DNA from: Mojavia pulchra JT2-VF2
Lineage (GTDB): Bacteria > Cyanobacteriota > Cyanobacteriia > Cyanobacteriales > Nostocaceae
Assembly (NCBI GenBank): GCA_019359325.1
Contig: JAHHHN010000045.1
Span: forward strand, 1 to 36,723
Direction: 5' to 3'
DNA: 36,723 bases
Shown here: positions 15,895 to 24,102 of the stretch, one piece after another
How the letters are laid out: each line of letters opens with the position of its first letter
Position numbering within the stretch: position 1 is the stretch's first letter
Made by a program: the position numbers and the translations under genes
The notes under the pieces: model-generated
The model's database searches: none
Told to the model about the DNA's origin: nothing
Seen by the model: the letters and a program-made list of their open reading frames with translations, nothing else

Positions 15895-16611
15895 TTATTT
15901 AGTTAATCGCCAAATCGTGTAACCTATCTCCCCTGCCATCATCGTGGTGAAGTTGTAAACTAAACACCCCAAAATCTGGCCAGGGTCAGTGTAGGCGAAG
16001 GGATTACGGCCTACAAAGGTTGTGGTTAAGTCGAATAGCCAGAAAAACAGTGCAATTGCGCCTCCGGCATAGCGTTCTTTCATTCCTGCCACTTTGTAGT
16101 CACGCCACAATGCGGTAGTCAGGTCAATGTTTGCAGTTGGTTTGCTGCTGAGGGTGTACTGTTTGGATTCCTCAAACTCGCTTCGGGCTTGGTCTGGTCG
16201 TTTACCCCGTAAGCTCCGGGCTTCCATTACCTGAACTAAAGCAGATATGGCAAGTGATAGCCAGAAAAACAGATTAAACGGGAGCGTTAGCCATCCAAAC
16301 CAACCAATCCAAGTTTTTTCAAACCACACGAACATCGGAACGCCTTGAAACAGTGTTTGCCAGATTCCATCAGAACTAAGGAGTGTGCCAAGGAAGAAAC
16401 CCATTGCACCGAGTATTTTTGTGCCTGATGAACCTGGCGTGACGAACTGGGCGACGATATGAGTAATGAAGGTCACGGGCAGGGCAATGATATCAACAAT
16501 CCACCCGGCTAAGATTTCAACGTAATTAGTGACTCTTTTGTTGCTAGTTTTTGGAGAAGTTGCAGCTGTCGAGTTTGAATCATTTGAGGGTTTATATTCT
16601 GCACTTTTCAT
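15895..16611 (-). CDS. Multi-pass membrane protein of the ATPase operon
   Basis: 238 residues with about five hydrophobic segments: VEILAGWIVDIIALPVTF, the region around ILGAMGFFLGTLL, LTLPFNLFFWLSLAISALV, ALFFWLFDLTTTF, and a C-terminal one around CLVYNFTTMMAG. The N-terminal 27 residues are Ser/Thr/Lys-rich and cytoplasmic-looking. No family recognised. Its ATG overlaps the previous gene's stop by 4 nt (ATGA) and it lies upstream of the membrane-anchored ATPase, so it is plausibly a membrane partner of that ATPase. The coding call is strong from the overlap and hydrophobicity pattern. Confidence 0.8.
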   Translation of the reverse strand: MKSAEYKPSNDSNSTAATSPKTSNKRVTNYVEILAGWIVDIIALPVTFITHIVAQFVTPGSSGTKILGAMGFFLGTLLSSDGIWQTLFQGVPMFVWFEKTWIGWFGWLTLPFNLFFWLSLAISALVQVMEARSLRGKRPDQARSEFEESKQYTLSSKPTANIDLTTALWRDYKVAGMKERYAGGAIALFFWLFDLTTTFVGRNPFAYTDPGQILGCLVYNFTTMMAGEIGYTIWRLTK

Positions 16612-17018
16612 GATTTACTCTGCTCCATTTGTGGGGATAAATTGCAGACATTTATGTAGTGATACTTCCAAAGCCAACGCCGTTCAGAAATCTGTCCTAT
16701 GCAGCGACCTCCTGAGTCATAAACATAAACTTGTTCATCTTCCTGGTAATAGCTGGTGTCAGGTCTTGGGTTGCGTTTTGGGTTGTCTAAATAGCCTCTG
16801 ATTCTGAGTTTTAAACTGGTCGGTAATATGCCAGTTTCATTCAATTTGTCGCTGGTCAGTTTGCGTTGTTGGATGCGTGAACGTTCAACAGATTCTCTTG
16901 CTTCTAAGTCCGACACAGCCGAAAAAATGTAGAACTGCTGAGGCAGTTTGATAAACATTGGTGCAGCAATCAAACCCAAACCCAATAGCCCCAGCATGGC
17001 TTGTTTTTGGTACTTCAT
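16608..17018 (-). CDS. Membrane-anchored small protein, periplasmic C-terminus
   Basis: 136 residues. An N-terminal hydrophobic helix (about 7-24, AMLGLLGLGLIAAPMFI) serves as signal anchor. The remaining part is polar, with a charged helix (SDLEARESVERSRIQQRK) and a C-terminal beta-like part (YVYDSGGRCIGQISERRWLW). Two cysteines (about C106 and C125) could pair outside the membrane. It overlaps both neighbours by 4 nt (ATGA), so it is an internal operon gene. No family recognised; its position suggests a structural partner of the membrane complex with the ATPase. Confidence 0.75.
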   Translation of the reverse strand: MKYQKQAMLGLLGLGLIAAPMFIKLPQQFYIFSAVSDLEARESVERSRIQQRKLTSDKLNETGILPTSLKLRIRGYLDNPKRNPRPDTSYYQEDEQVYVYDSGGRCIGQISERRWLWKYHYINVCNLSPQMEQSKS

Positions 17019-17317
17019 TTTTGAGTCTTAAGTTGATTGATGATTGCTTCTGCTAATCCCAAGTGGTCGCCTATCGGCGTGTACTGATACAAATCCTCTT
17101 GAAGCTTTTGAATAGTATCAGCCGATTCTGACAATAAATATTGTCCCTGTGTAGCAGTCTCAGAAGCGATTAAGTTGTCAGTTATCGCTTTCAAAAAATG
17201 CAGTTTTTCGATGCGATTAATCCCCTCAAGGCAAGAACCATAAGTATCTTGCAACCAGTCTAAATAGGTTCCATCTCCAGGCGTTAGAGCGCAGTAATAA
17301 CCCAGTGGTTTCGTCAT
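17015..17317 (-). CDS. Small conserved-looking plasmid protein, unknown
   Basis: About 100 residues starting MTKPLGYYCALTPGDGTYLD. I chose this ATG (17315-17317) since an AAGGA lies upstream; the frame is open to an earlier ATG at 17365, which would add 16 residues with no ribosome-binding site and would run over a HIP1 octamer just upstream. The protein is soluble, with an amphipathic helical middle (EGINRIEKLHFLKAITDNLI) and no recognised family. Its stop overlaps the next gene's ATG (ATGA). It is probably the first gene of the membrane-protein/ATPase operon. Confidence 0.68.
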   Translation of the reverse strand: MTKPLGYYCALTPGDGTYLDWLQDTYGSCLEGINRIEKLHFLKAITDNLIASETATQGQYLLSESADTIQKLQEDLYQYTPIGDHLGLAEAIINQLKTQK

Positions 17318-17411
17318 TTTGGTAAAATCCTTGTGTAGTGTATTCTTCATTAGGCGGAGATACATCTGTGGGTGCGATCGCTCGGTGTCCAGTCAAGCGG
17401 TCGCTCTCCCA

Positions 17412-17609
17412 TCACTGAAAAAATCCTTCTCTCGAAACATCCACAGTTGAATCTGCGGCTGACCATTGCAGAGTGTTGAAAAATTGGCTTACATCCCCAA
17501 GGGTTACATCACAATCAAAATTCAACCTTTGATATTGTGGATGCTGCCTTATTTGAGTTAGTAATTGTTGGGCTTGTGCAATCAATTCTGGTAGTGGTTG
17601 AGTGTTCAT
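17412..17609 (-). CDS. Small protein, unknown
   Basis: 65 residues, MNTQPLPELIAQAQQLLTQI at the start: an amphipathic helix rich in Gln and Leu, then a polar domain. A good Shine-Dalgarno (TTGAGGTG, 5 nt before the ATG) supports translation. It lies between two other small leftward genes downstream of the parM operon. No family recognised. Confidence 0.6.
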   Translation of the reverse strand: MNTQPLPELIAQAQQLLTQIRQHPQYQRLNFDCDVTLGDVSQFFNTLQWSAADSTVDVSREGFFQ

Positions 17610-17617
17610 AATTCACC

Positions 17618-17824
17618 TCAAAAAATTGATAATTGCAATGATTCCTGACTGATAACTGAAGCATTAGTAGACATCCCTGAGACTTCATAACAACGAGTAG
17701 TCAAAGCCTTGTGATTGAGCAGTAAATCAGCTTTCTTTCGTTGTTCAGCTAGAGGGCGAAAGTGGTACGCGTGGATGCTCTCTTGTGCCTGTTTTGTACA
17801 CGTATTGGTACAGGGTTCGGTCAA
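17618..17824 (-). CDS. Possible small protein, start uncertain
   Basis: A 68-codon leftward frame that can only begin with a TTG (17822-17824) or further in; the frame is closed upstream by a TAA. It contains a charged helix (RPLAEQRKKADLLLNHK) that looks coding, and it ends 8 nt before the start of the 65-residue gene, overlapping that gene's ribosome-binding site. The N-terminal Cys residues (EPCTNTCTKQ) may be untranslated. No family recognised. Confidence 0.42.
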   Translation of the reverse strand: MTEPCTNTCTKQAQESIHAYHFRPLAEQRKKADLLLNHKALTTRCYEVSGMSTNASVISQESLQLSIF

Positions 17825-17881
17825 TCTGATAAACCTTGGAATTGGTTAGTAGGGTTGAGTCATAGACCCTATTTAAGTCGT

Positions 17882-18145
17882 TCATGAAGCCACTCCTTTA
17901 AACTGAGAAGCCATAGAAGCTAGTCCGGTCTTATTCGGTTGAATTGCTGCTGGTGTAGATAAAGAATTTTGAGTTTTTGGAGATGTCTGTACACCAATAC
18001 CACCTTGAAAAATTAACTTCTCTACTGCTGCACTAAGGGCTTGCGTTGGGGCATCGTGAGGAATATTGAACATCTGGCATAATTCATAAACTGCTAAGTA
18101 TGAGATGGTTATACGCCGAGATTCGTAGGACGTTATATCAGACAC
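17882..18145 (-). CDS. Small protein downstream of ParM, possible ParR-like partner
   Basis: 87 residues from a GTG (18143-18145) that follows the parM stop by only 4 nt, with a good AGGAG ribosome-binding site. The N-terminal half (residues 1-50, ITISYLAVYELCQMFNIP) could form a small DNA-binding fold; the C-terminal half is Ser/Pro/Thr/Gln-rich and ends in SMASQFKGVAS, a short hydrophobic tail that could contact the actin filament as ParR tails do. No family recognised by sequence; the ParR role is inferred only from size, position and tail. Confidence 0.68.
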   Translation of the reverse strand: MSDITSYESRRITISYLAVYELCQMFNIPHDAPTQALSAAVEKLIFQGGIGVQTSPKTQNSLSTPAAIQPNKTGLASMASQFKGVAS

Positions 18146-18149
18146 TTGT

Positions 18150-19265
18150 TTATACTCCTGTGGAAATTTCTGTTAATAGCTTTAAGCCAAAAGCATTGAT
18201 GAATTGGGGATTTTCTAAAACCACGAATCCCAAGTCAGCAAGATTCTGATCCACTACTGGCAGGGAGACACCACCGCCCCAAGCAACCAAGTATTTTGCA
18301 CGGTCTAAATAGTTGCCACTCGTAACAAAGTTAGCGAATTTTTCAATGCGATTCGACCACCATTCATCCAAACATTGGGCATATTCAATTTCAAAATTCT
18401 TGCCTGTAAGGTGATTACCTCCGTATGTAAAAGTGCCTTCTAAAATCCCTTGATCAACTAATGTGGGTGAGTGTTTTACGTCCTTAGTAATCAAGCTTAT
18501 TGGGTCGTTTCGTTTGTCGAGAGCTTCTGCAATCATCGAATGCAGTTGCCCACATCCACCCTCAATCAAATGTTGGTCTATAACTGCACCGTTGCCATTA
18601 AAAACTGTGCCTAGCCAAGTCGATGAACCGATATCAAGGGCGATGGCAATCTCGGATTCTTCAAGGGTTAGGGTTGGTGAACCAAATAAGCAATAGGCGA
18701 TGCTGCCGAAACCTTCGGGATAAATGCCTGTGACTACAATTTCAACTGTCTTGGTGACAATCTCACGATTAACTGGGTGCTTGTGTTGGAAGGTATGAGT
18801 ACCTTGCACTCTGCGTTTAATTTCTTCTGCCCAGCGTTGGGGGTTGTGGTTGCTCAAGCTAATTTCTAGTTCCATCTCCGAAGGAATGTTCAGAACTGCT
18901 AAGTCTGCAAGGATGCTTTCTAATGCCAGTTCTGCTTTTTTAGATTTGTCCTCATGAAGTAGGGTGTGATCCGCCTGGGCGATCGCTGCACTGCCCCAGA
19001 AGAATTGCGTGTCTTTCAAGTCCAGACGCTTCCCTTCGACATACCGCACCCATGCCCCATCTTTCGATATGGTTTCGTGATGCCGGAGGTTGCGGTTACG
19101 AACAAGTGAGTATGCGGCAGGCATCATGATGCAAAAATCACCGTAGTTTGCCTTGCCGTAGCCTGCGCCTGGGTCTTTACCGCCGTTGATGGTAGTTAGC
19201 CCGGAATTGGCGAACAAGTCAGCTTGAGTAAGCCAATTTGTGGCATTGGTGTATGTGGTTGTCAT
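18150..19265 (-). CDS. parM: ParM/Alp-type actin-like ATPase
   Basis: 371 residues with the actin-fold signatures: phosphate-1 loop NGGKDPGAGYGKANYGD (about 27-43), phosphate-2 IALDIGSSTWLGTVF (about 211-225) and adenosine motif AWGGGVSLPV (about 331-340). Such plasmid actins polymerise with ATP to push sister plasmids apart. It is co-transcribed with the small gene just downstream. A divergent ribbon-helix-helix gene (19571) and TAGATGTA repeats (19437-19488) lie upstream, as expected for a centromere/operator. It gives the plasmid a second segregation system beside parA. It carries a HIP1 octamer (18979-18986). The start is the ATG at 19263-19265 with a weak ribosome-binding site. Confidence 0.88.
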   Translation of the reverse strand: MTTTYTNATNWLTQADLFANSGLTTINGGKDPGAGYGKANYGDFCIMMPAAYSLVRNRNLRHHETISKDGAWVRYVEGKRLDLKDTQFFWGSAAIAQADHTLLHEDKSKKAELALESILADLAVLNIPSEMELEISLSNHNPQRWAEEIKRRVQGTHTFQHKHPVNREIVTKTVEIVVTGIYPEGFGSIAYCLFGSPTLTLEESEIAIALDIGSSTWLGTVFNGNGAVIDQHLIEGGCGQLHSMIAEALDKRNDPISLITKDVKHSPTLVDQGILEGTFTYGGNHLTGKNFEIEYAQCLDEWWSNRIEKFANFVTSGNYLDRAKYLVAWGGGVSLPVVDQNLADLGFVVLENPQFINAFGLKLLTEISTGV

Positions 19266-19428
19266 GGTTCTGATGATTGGTAAAAGTCTTATTTATTCTG
19301 GGTTTGGAGAATTTATCGGCACAATCACCTTAAATCCACACATCCAGTTTTTGGTAAGCCTACAAGTCACTTTCTGGCTTCTATTGCCTTTGTTGGGTGG
19401 CATTTTTTGGCTGTTAGAAATATTATAG

Positions 19429-19493
19429 CATCTAAATAGATGTAAGTAGATGTAAAATAGCAGCAAAACAAAATTAAAATAGATGTATGTAAC
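19429..19493. repeat. TAGATGTA direct repeats upstream of parM, candidate centromere or operator
   Basis: TAGATGTAA at 19437-19445 and 19447-19455 (10-bp spacing) and TAGATGTAT at 19480-19488, with an inverted CATCTA at 19429-19434. They lie in the gap between the divergent parM and ribbon-helix-helix genes. Repeats with near-helical spacing in front of an actin-type par operon are what parC sites look like. Confidence 0.6.
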
Positions 19494-19570
19494 ATCAATA
19501 GCGCAGCAGTTTATAATTTATAGGAATCACAGCGTATGATTTAGGAGGCAATTTGAAGCGGAAATGATTC

Positions 19571-19741
19571 ATGACCAAGCGTTTTAGTGTAACGCTACCT
19601 GATACAGTATTTGAGCAGCTTGAAGCACTAGCTGGCAACCAAGGGCGAACTACTGCCAATCTAGCGGCATATCTTATAGAAGTAGGAGTCCGCAATATGA
19701 AGCTAGATCCGCTACCAACTGAGAAAGGGAAAAACGAATAA
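19571..19741 (+). CDS. Ribbon-helix-helix (CopG/Arc-type) DNA-binding protein
   Basis: 56 residues, starting MTKRFSVTLPDTVFEQLEAL, then AGNQGRTTANLAAYLIEVGV. This is the full ribbon-helix-helix pattern: a beta strand (RFSVTLP), helix A (DTVFEQLEALAGNQG) and helix B (TTANLAAYLIEVGVRNM). An in-frame TGA just upstream fixes the ATG at 19571. Divergent from parM, it could be the repressor of the parM operon or the DNA-binding adaptor, with the TAGATGTA repeats as likely targets. Alternatively it regulates rep copy number. Confidence 0.82.
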   Translation: MTKRFSVTLPDTVFEQLEALAGNQGRTTANLAAYLIEVGVRNMKLDPLPTEKGKNE

Positions 19742-20348
19742 CCAACTCAACATAATTGTTGGATTATCAGTCAACAAGAGGAAGAGGCGGTTAATAATGC
19801 GAAAGCCAGCTACACTCAAATTGAATTTAATTCTCGGTAGTGTAGGCTGTACAGTTCCTCAGATCCTTGAACAATGCTCAACTTTTATTGAGCAATTTCA
19901 AGCAAACATCAGATTTTCTTAGGTATAAGACTGACAGAAGTTCTGTAAAATCAAGCAATAAAGCAAATGAAGCTTGTAATGGAGGTCAATATACAAAAGC
20001 ACCAAAAAAAACAAAGTGCTACTAAGTAGTGAACACTTTGTCCAATAGTAAAGATTAAATATCTAAGAGCGGGGTTTATCTCTTACAGACCAAAGAAGTG
20101 GAAGGAAGTTGGAAGGTCTAACCACTAATTGGCAACAGAGATTGTTCCGCGCTGCTTACTAATATTATATGAGTTGCTGTGAAAATTTCTATATTTCCAT
20201 TGGGAATTTTTGGGATTCAAATTTATCAATTTTTTTGATAGTGTAAAAAAGCCTAAAGAAGCAAAACAGTAAATCTCATAGATATCAGGTGTAGCAGCGC
20301 GTTAATCCCCTCTAAATACTGAAAAACCAGTTAATTGAGGGAAAATTT
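19742..20348. other. Rep upstream region, candidate control or origin region
   Basis: About 600 bp between the ribbon-helix-helix gene and rep. It includes a possible 41-codon peptide (19797-19922), an inverted repeat with 14-15 nt arms around TGCTCAA/TTGAGCA (about 19867-19900), and a small hairpin TATCAA/TTGATA (20224-20240) in an AT-rich stretch. Such features fit an origin or copy-control region, but none is diagnostic. Confidence 0.4.
19797..19922 (+). CDS. Possible 41-residue peptide upstream of rep
   Basis: ATG at 19797 with a purine-rich GAGGAAGAGGCGG upstream. The peptide begins MRKPATLKLNLILGSVGC and ends FQANIRFS. It overlaps an inverted repeat, so it may be a leader peptide or chance. 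No family recognised. Confidence 0.3.
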   Translation: MRKPATLKLNLILGSVGCTVPQILEQCSTFIEQFQANIRFS

Positions 20349-22892
20349 GTGATTACTAACAACGATGCACTTCAACCAATTGAACTTACTGGGCAGTATG
20401 AGATAGCATCTCGCCCAACTACAGACAAACCAACAGAAGTTACCAAAACTAACCCATGCCCTCACTGCGGCAAACCAGACTGGTGCTACTCAATAGGTGA
20501 ATTAACAGTCTGCAACCGTTCGGCTGAACCAGCTAGTGGATGGGAGAGGACAGCTAAGAGCGATCGCAACGGTAAGCCCTACTACGCACCAGCTACACGC
20601 AAAAAATCGCCACGTCCCCAAGGTAAGCAAGAGTATGTTTACACTGATACGGCAGGCAATCCTTTAATCAAGGTAATCGTCATTCGTCCTGGGAAGATTA
20701 AGGATAAGGATGTCTTTCAGGAATATTGTCATGGTACACGTTGGGTTAAAGCCAAGGACTTGAGCGCCGAATTAAAACGCTCCCACCAGGAGAAAATCAC
20801 CATTTATCGATATGCCGAAGTCCTCCATGCGATCGCTGCTGGTAGACCTATATTTATGGTCGAAGGTGAGGAAATAGCCGATATTCTCTGGGCAATGGAC
20901 ATACCAGCCACCACCACCATCGGCGGTGCTGGCAAGTATCGCGCTTATGGTAACTACCAAGATTCTTTAGTTGGTGCTAACCTAGTTCTTTGTCCCGACC
21001 GTGACGAACCAGGGCTAAAGCACATGGAGGATATTAACAAAGACTTCCCAGATGCCAAGTGGTTGTATGCCCCACCCAATGATTTTTACTGGACACACTT
21101 ACCCAAACATGGCGGATTGGATATTAAAGACTGGGTACAAGATGGGGCAACAGCTGACGACATCCTACAAGCGATTGAGTCGCGGCGAGTTGTAGTTGAT
21201 GCACTCAATAAAACCTTGTCCCTGGAGGCCGAACGGGATAGGCCCACCGAAAGTAAACTGGAGCAAAAATTGAATGCTATCCGTGCTGTTTGGGGCGCTC
21301 GCCTACGCTGGAATACACTCAAAAAGCAAGTTGAGTTAGACGGGCGACGGCTACCACTTGACCGCATTGATTTAAAAGTGGCGATTGATGTTCATATTGA
21401 TATCAGCAAGGAACAAGCTAAAAGCGTTGTCTTAGAACTAGCTCTAGCAAACTCATACAGCCCGGTAATTGAGTATTTGTCATCAGTAGCACAGCGTTAC
21501 CCCAAGGTAGATGTGAGTTTGTTGGATAAGTTGGCCGAACGTTACTTCGGCACTCATGACCCATTACACGCTGCACTGATGAAACGCACTTTAATTGCAG
21601 CTGTGGCTAGGGCATTTGAGCCAGGGTGCAAACATGATGAAATTACCATCCTCCAAGGTAAGCAGAAATCCCTCAAGTCAACATTCTGGGAAATTCTAGC
21701 CGGAGAGGATTTTTTCACCGATGACCTCAACGGCACAGAGAAAGACGAGGTTTTAAAAATTAGCCAATATTGGATTCTTGAATATGCCGAGTTTGAGAAC
21801 GCCTACAAGAAAAAGGATGTCTCACAACTGAAGGCGTTTTTGTCGAGAAAGAAAGACTCAATGCGTCGTCCTTATGGCACAGATATTGAGGATTTCCCCC
21901 GTCCATCAATTCTTGTCGGCACTACCAATTTAGATGAATTTCTCTATGACCCCACAGGTGAGCGTCGCTTTTGGGTGATCAAAGTTTTATTCAAGAAAAT
22001 ACCCATTGACCTGCTCAAGGAAGAAAGGGATTTAATTTGGGCGGCGGCGGTCGCTGCCTACCGTAATGGTGAGCAATGGCGACTGACCGACACCGAAGAC
22101 AAATGGTTAGATGCTGCCAATAAGCAATATCAAAGCACTGACCCTTGGGAAACTGCGATCATGACTTGGGCTGACTTACACCTTGAAGTATCTGTGGGCG
22201 AAATACTGAGTGATGTTCTCAAGATTGAGTTAGCCAAGCAGAGTAAAGCCGAACAAAACCGTGTCGCTGCCATCTTGCGTTCTCACGGCTGGACAAGCGG
22301 AGATCGCAAACGGGTTAACGGTCGCTTAATTCGTCCCTGGATTCGACCCCAACAAGAGGTGGAACAGAAGGTGGAACGGGAGGTGGAACGGGAGGTGGAA
22401 CAGCAAGAAGCCCATAATATACCTGACTTACAACAAGAGTGTTCCACCTGTTCCACCAATTCCCCCCAAACTTTTCCAAATTTTGATAGCAATGATCAAA
22501 CTGCCCAAACAATACCGCCCCAAATTGCAGCACCAGAAGTAACACTGCCAGAAACAACACCGATAGAAGCAAATGAAAAAAGTTTAGAGGGAATTGGGGT
22601 GGAACAAACTGTAGATGAGCCTCAAACCTCGTCACCACAAGCAGTCCAAGAGTGTTCCACCTCCCGTTCCACCCCCTGTTCCACCTCTGGTTCTGCTCCC
22701 GAATTATCAAATGAGGAGAAACTTATGGGCAATGTGGAACTGATTAAAGAGTGCGTTGCCGATCAATCCTGGGAGTTGATTGCTGAACTGACAGAAGAAT
22801 GGACTGAAGAATTTAAAGCTGCCGTCTGGAAGCAGTTGTCAAAAGACTCGCGCAGGGCTGTTAAGCAACTCAAGCCACAATTCGATACCTGA
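20349..22892 (+). CDS. Plasmid replication protein: zinc finger, Toprim primase and VapE-type helicase
   Basis: 847 residues from a GTG with a GAGGG ribosome-binding site. In order: a zinc finger C37-x2-C40-x5-C46-x8-C55 (CPHCGKPDWC); a Toprim-type domain with E172 (FMVEGEEIAD) and D217/D219 (LCPDRDEPG); a VapE/virulence-associated-E superfamily-3-like helicase with Walker A GKQKSLKST (437-445, K443), Walker B WILEYAEFE (E478) and a GERRFW arginine motif. The C-terminal 160 residues are a low-complexity region with VEREVE and CSTCST/CSTSRST repeats, encoded by GGTGGAAC elements. Primase plus helicase in one chain is the usual initiator of such cyanobacterial plasmids. The AT-rich region upstream may be the origin. 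Function strongly supported; plasmid-specific name unknown. Confidence 0.85.
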   Translation: MITNNDALQPIELTGQYEIASRPTTDKPTEVTKTNPCPHCGKPDWCYSIGELTVCNRSAEPASGWERTAKSDRNGKPYYAPATRKKSPRPQGKQEYVYTDTAGNPLIKVIVIRPGKIKDKDVFQEYCHGTRWVKAKDLSAELKRSHQEKITIYRYAEVLHAIAAGRPIFMVEGEEIADILWAMDIPATTTIGGAGKYRAYGNYQDSLVGANLVLCPDRDEPGLKHMEDINKDFPDAKWLYAPPNDFYWTHLPKHGGLDIKDWVQDGATADDILQAIESRRVVVDALNKTLSLEAERDRPTESKLEQKLNAIRAVWGARLRWNTLKKQVELDGRRLPLDRIDLKVAIDVHIDISKEQAKSVVLELALANSYSPVIEYLSSVAQRYPKVDVSLLDKLAERYFGTHDPLHAALMKRTLIAAVARAFEPGCKHDEITILQGKQKSLKSTFWEILAGEDFFTDDLNGTEKDEVLKISQYWILEYAEFENAYKKKDVSQLKAFLSRKKDSMRRPYGTDIEDFPRPSILVGTTNLDEFLYDPTGERRFWVIKVLFKKIPIDLLKEERDLIWAAAVAAYRNGEQWRLTDTEDKWLDAANKQYQSTDPWETAIMTWADLHLEVSVGEILSDVLKIELAKQSKAEQNRVAAILRSHGWTSGDRKRVNGRLIRPWIRPQQEVEQKVEREVEREVEQQEAHNIPDLQQECSTCSTNSPQTFPNFDSNDQTAQTIPPQIAAPEVTLPETTPIEANEKSLEGIGVEQTVDEPQTSSPQAVQECSTSRSTPCSTSGSAPELSNEEKLMGNVELIKECVADQSWELIAELTEEWTEEFKAAVWKQLSKDSRRAVKQLKPQFDT
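22358..22685. repeat. GGTGGAAC/GTTCCACC repeats inside the 3' end of rep
   Basis: Ten copies of an 8-mer in both orientations. Forward GGTGGAAC occurs at 22358, 22370, 22382 and 22394 (12-bp period) and at 22598. Reverse GTTCCACC occurs at 22441 and 22450, then at 22654, 22666 and 22678 (12-bp period). They are in frame and encode V-E and C-S-T repeats. The forward block could pair with the reverse blocks into long hairpins, or the copies could be Rep-binding iterons. Confidence 0.75.
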
Positions 22893-23181
22893 TATGAGTG
22901 TCAGAAATTCTCTGGCAGTGCGCTCGCTCTTTCTTCGAGTGGGGAATGGCACTGGTGTTGCCGATTTCTTAATTGCAACTTGAAAGGTAAGCAGAGAGAG
23001 ACTTTTGGGAGCTTCGGCTGCCTATCGCTGTTGCGCGGTCGATGTTTTAAGGAAATGACCACTGTTCAGTAAAGCCGCCATAAGCGGACAGTTCATCAGG
23101 CTTGAATAGTTGTTGTGGCTGAACCAAGCGCACAGCTAGACCCACGTATAGCAAAAGCGTGAGAGGATGTTAAGCGGTATG
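22893..23181. other. Gap between rep and the GFA gene
   Basis: No gene seen. Base composition is richer in G+C than the flanking plasmid DNA, like the GFA gene next to it. Reading leftward after the GFA stop there is a GCTTAAC, a candidate R''-type box of an integron attC site, but no convincing partner or stem was found. Confidence 0.4.
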
Positions 23182-23592
23182 CTAGTTCAATGTCGCTTTG
23201 GGAGGAAACTCCAAGAATTGAGGGGCGTGTCCGCCAATGTGATCCCACGTTGCCTTGGAGCCAACGAAAATGTGCATCTCGATTTGAACACCTGGATCTC
23301 CATCGACGCTTCCGAGGGTCACTCCATGCACCTTGCCGTCGGCTGTACCACACAGCGTGGTTCCACAGATTCGACAGAAGCACAAACCCCATCCAGGCTT
23401 CGTCTCATAGAAGGTGAGATTCTCTTCACCACTGAGCCAGGAGAATGAACCAGGCTCAACTTCAGCGTAAGCAGAGCCGGCGGAGCTAAATGCCTTTCTA
23501 CAGCGAGAGCAGTGGCAGCTGCGTCCAGGCTTAAGCGGTGAATTAATCTGGTACCGAACCTGTCCGCAGAAGCAACCGCCAGTCCTAGCCAT
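23182..23592 (-). CDS. GFA-family (glutathione-dependent formaldehyde-activating-like) zinc protein
   Basis: About 136 residues starting MARTGGCFCGQVRY. I chose the ATG at 23590-23592 because GGGAGAG sits just ahead; an ATG 4 codons upstream is possible. The GFA zinc ligands are all present: C-x-C in GGCFCG, CHCSRCRK, and C-x2-C plus a further Cys in FCRICGTTLC. Family members bind Zn and are annotated as S-hydroxymethyl-glutathione synthase-like or CENP-V-like, but most have no proven substrate. It is a lone cargo gene with base composition different from its neighbours, suggesting recent acquisition. A 17-bp tandem repeat sits just upstream. Confidence 0.9.
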   Translation of the reverse strand: MARTGGCFCGQVRYQINSPLKPGRSCHCSRCRKAFSSAGSAYAEVEPGSFSWLSGEENLTFYETKPGWGLCFCRICGTTLCGTADGKVHGVTLGSVDGDPGVQIEMHIFVGSKATWDHIGGHAPQFLEFPPKATLN

Positions 23593-24102
23593 GATCTCTC
23601 CCATTGTTGTTTTATGCCGCTTGTTGTTTTATGCCGCCCAACTATTTATTATGCGGAAAATTTTTGAATATCAGTGCAAATCAAATACTTCTAAAGTCCG
23701 TAAATTTTCTAGTTGGCTTATTATTTTGGCTCGTTATTCATGCAGCATTACACGAAAGGGCTATTTGGTGTAATACAAGCCTCAAAGTCTTCTCGACTCA
23801 TACAAGGGCGCGATCGCCCACCTGCCGCCGGATAAAAAGCCTGATCGCGCCATTCGTGTTGAGCCAATGCTGCTTAGTCGTTATGTTGCAGCAGATATGC
23901 AAGTTCATGACACATCACACTTGACTAGAATTGAAGTAGTAGAAGAGAAATCTTCTACGATTGCCTGTTTGATCTCAATAGCAAGATAATTAGCCATTTT
24001 TAGCCCTCTGAGCCTCACCATTCATCTAGTAAAACTGGAGTTCCCCAGGAAAGTTGCTTGAAGGTTGCTTACAGAGATTAGCGTCAGGTGATAGCAAGAT
24101 GC
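23593..24102. other. Region without a supported intact gene
   Basis: Starts with a 17-bp tandem duplication (TTGTTGTTTTATGCCGC at 23604-23620 and 23621-23637). A HIP1 octamer lies at 23810-23817. A plus-strand frame without stop from about 23775 to 23990 reads plausibly (HLPPDKKPDRAIRVEPMLLS, then RIEVVEEKSSTIACLISIAR) but has no suitable start and a TAA just ahead; it may be the tail of a decayed gene. Confidence 0.4.
23604..23637. repeat. 17-bp tandem duplication upstream of GFA gene
   Basis: TTGTTGTTTTATGCCGC occurs twice head to tail with no spacer, overlapping the alternative upstream start of the leftward GFA gene. It could be a regulatory duplication or a scar of insertion. Confidence 0.8.

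Noticed and set aside
22283-22710. Two long minus-strand frames opposite the rep 3' end
   Set aside because: They arise from the low-complexity GGTGGAAC repeats; no start signals, and rep is clearly coding on the other strand.
23775-23990. Open plus-strand frame reading HLPPDKKPDRAIRVEPM
   Set aside because: Plausible protein-like sequence, but no usable start, a TAA just upstream, and no family recognised; noted only as a possible decayed gene tail.
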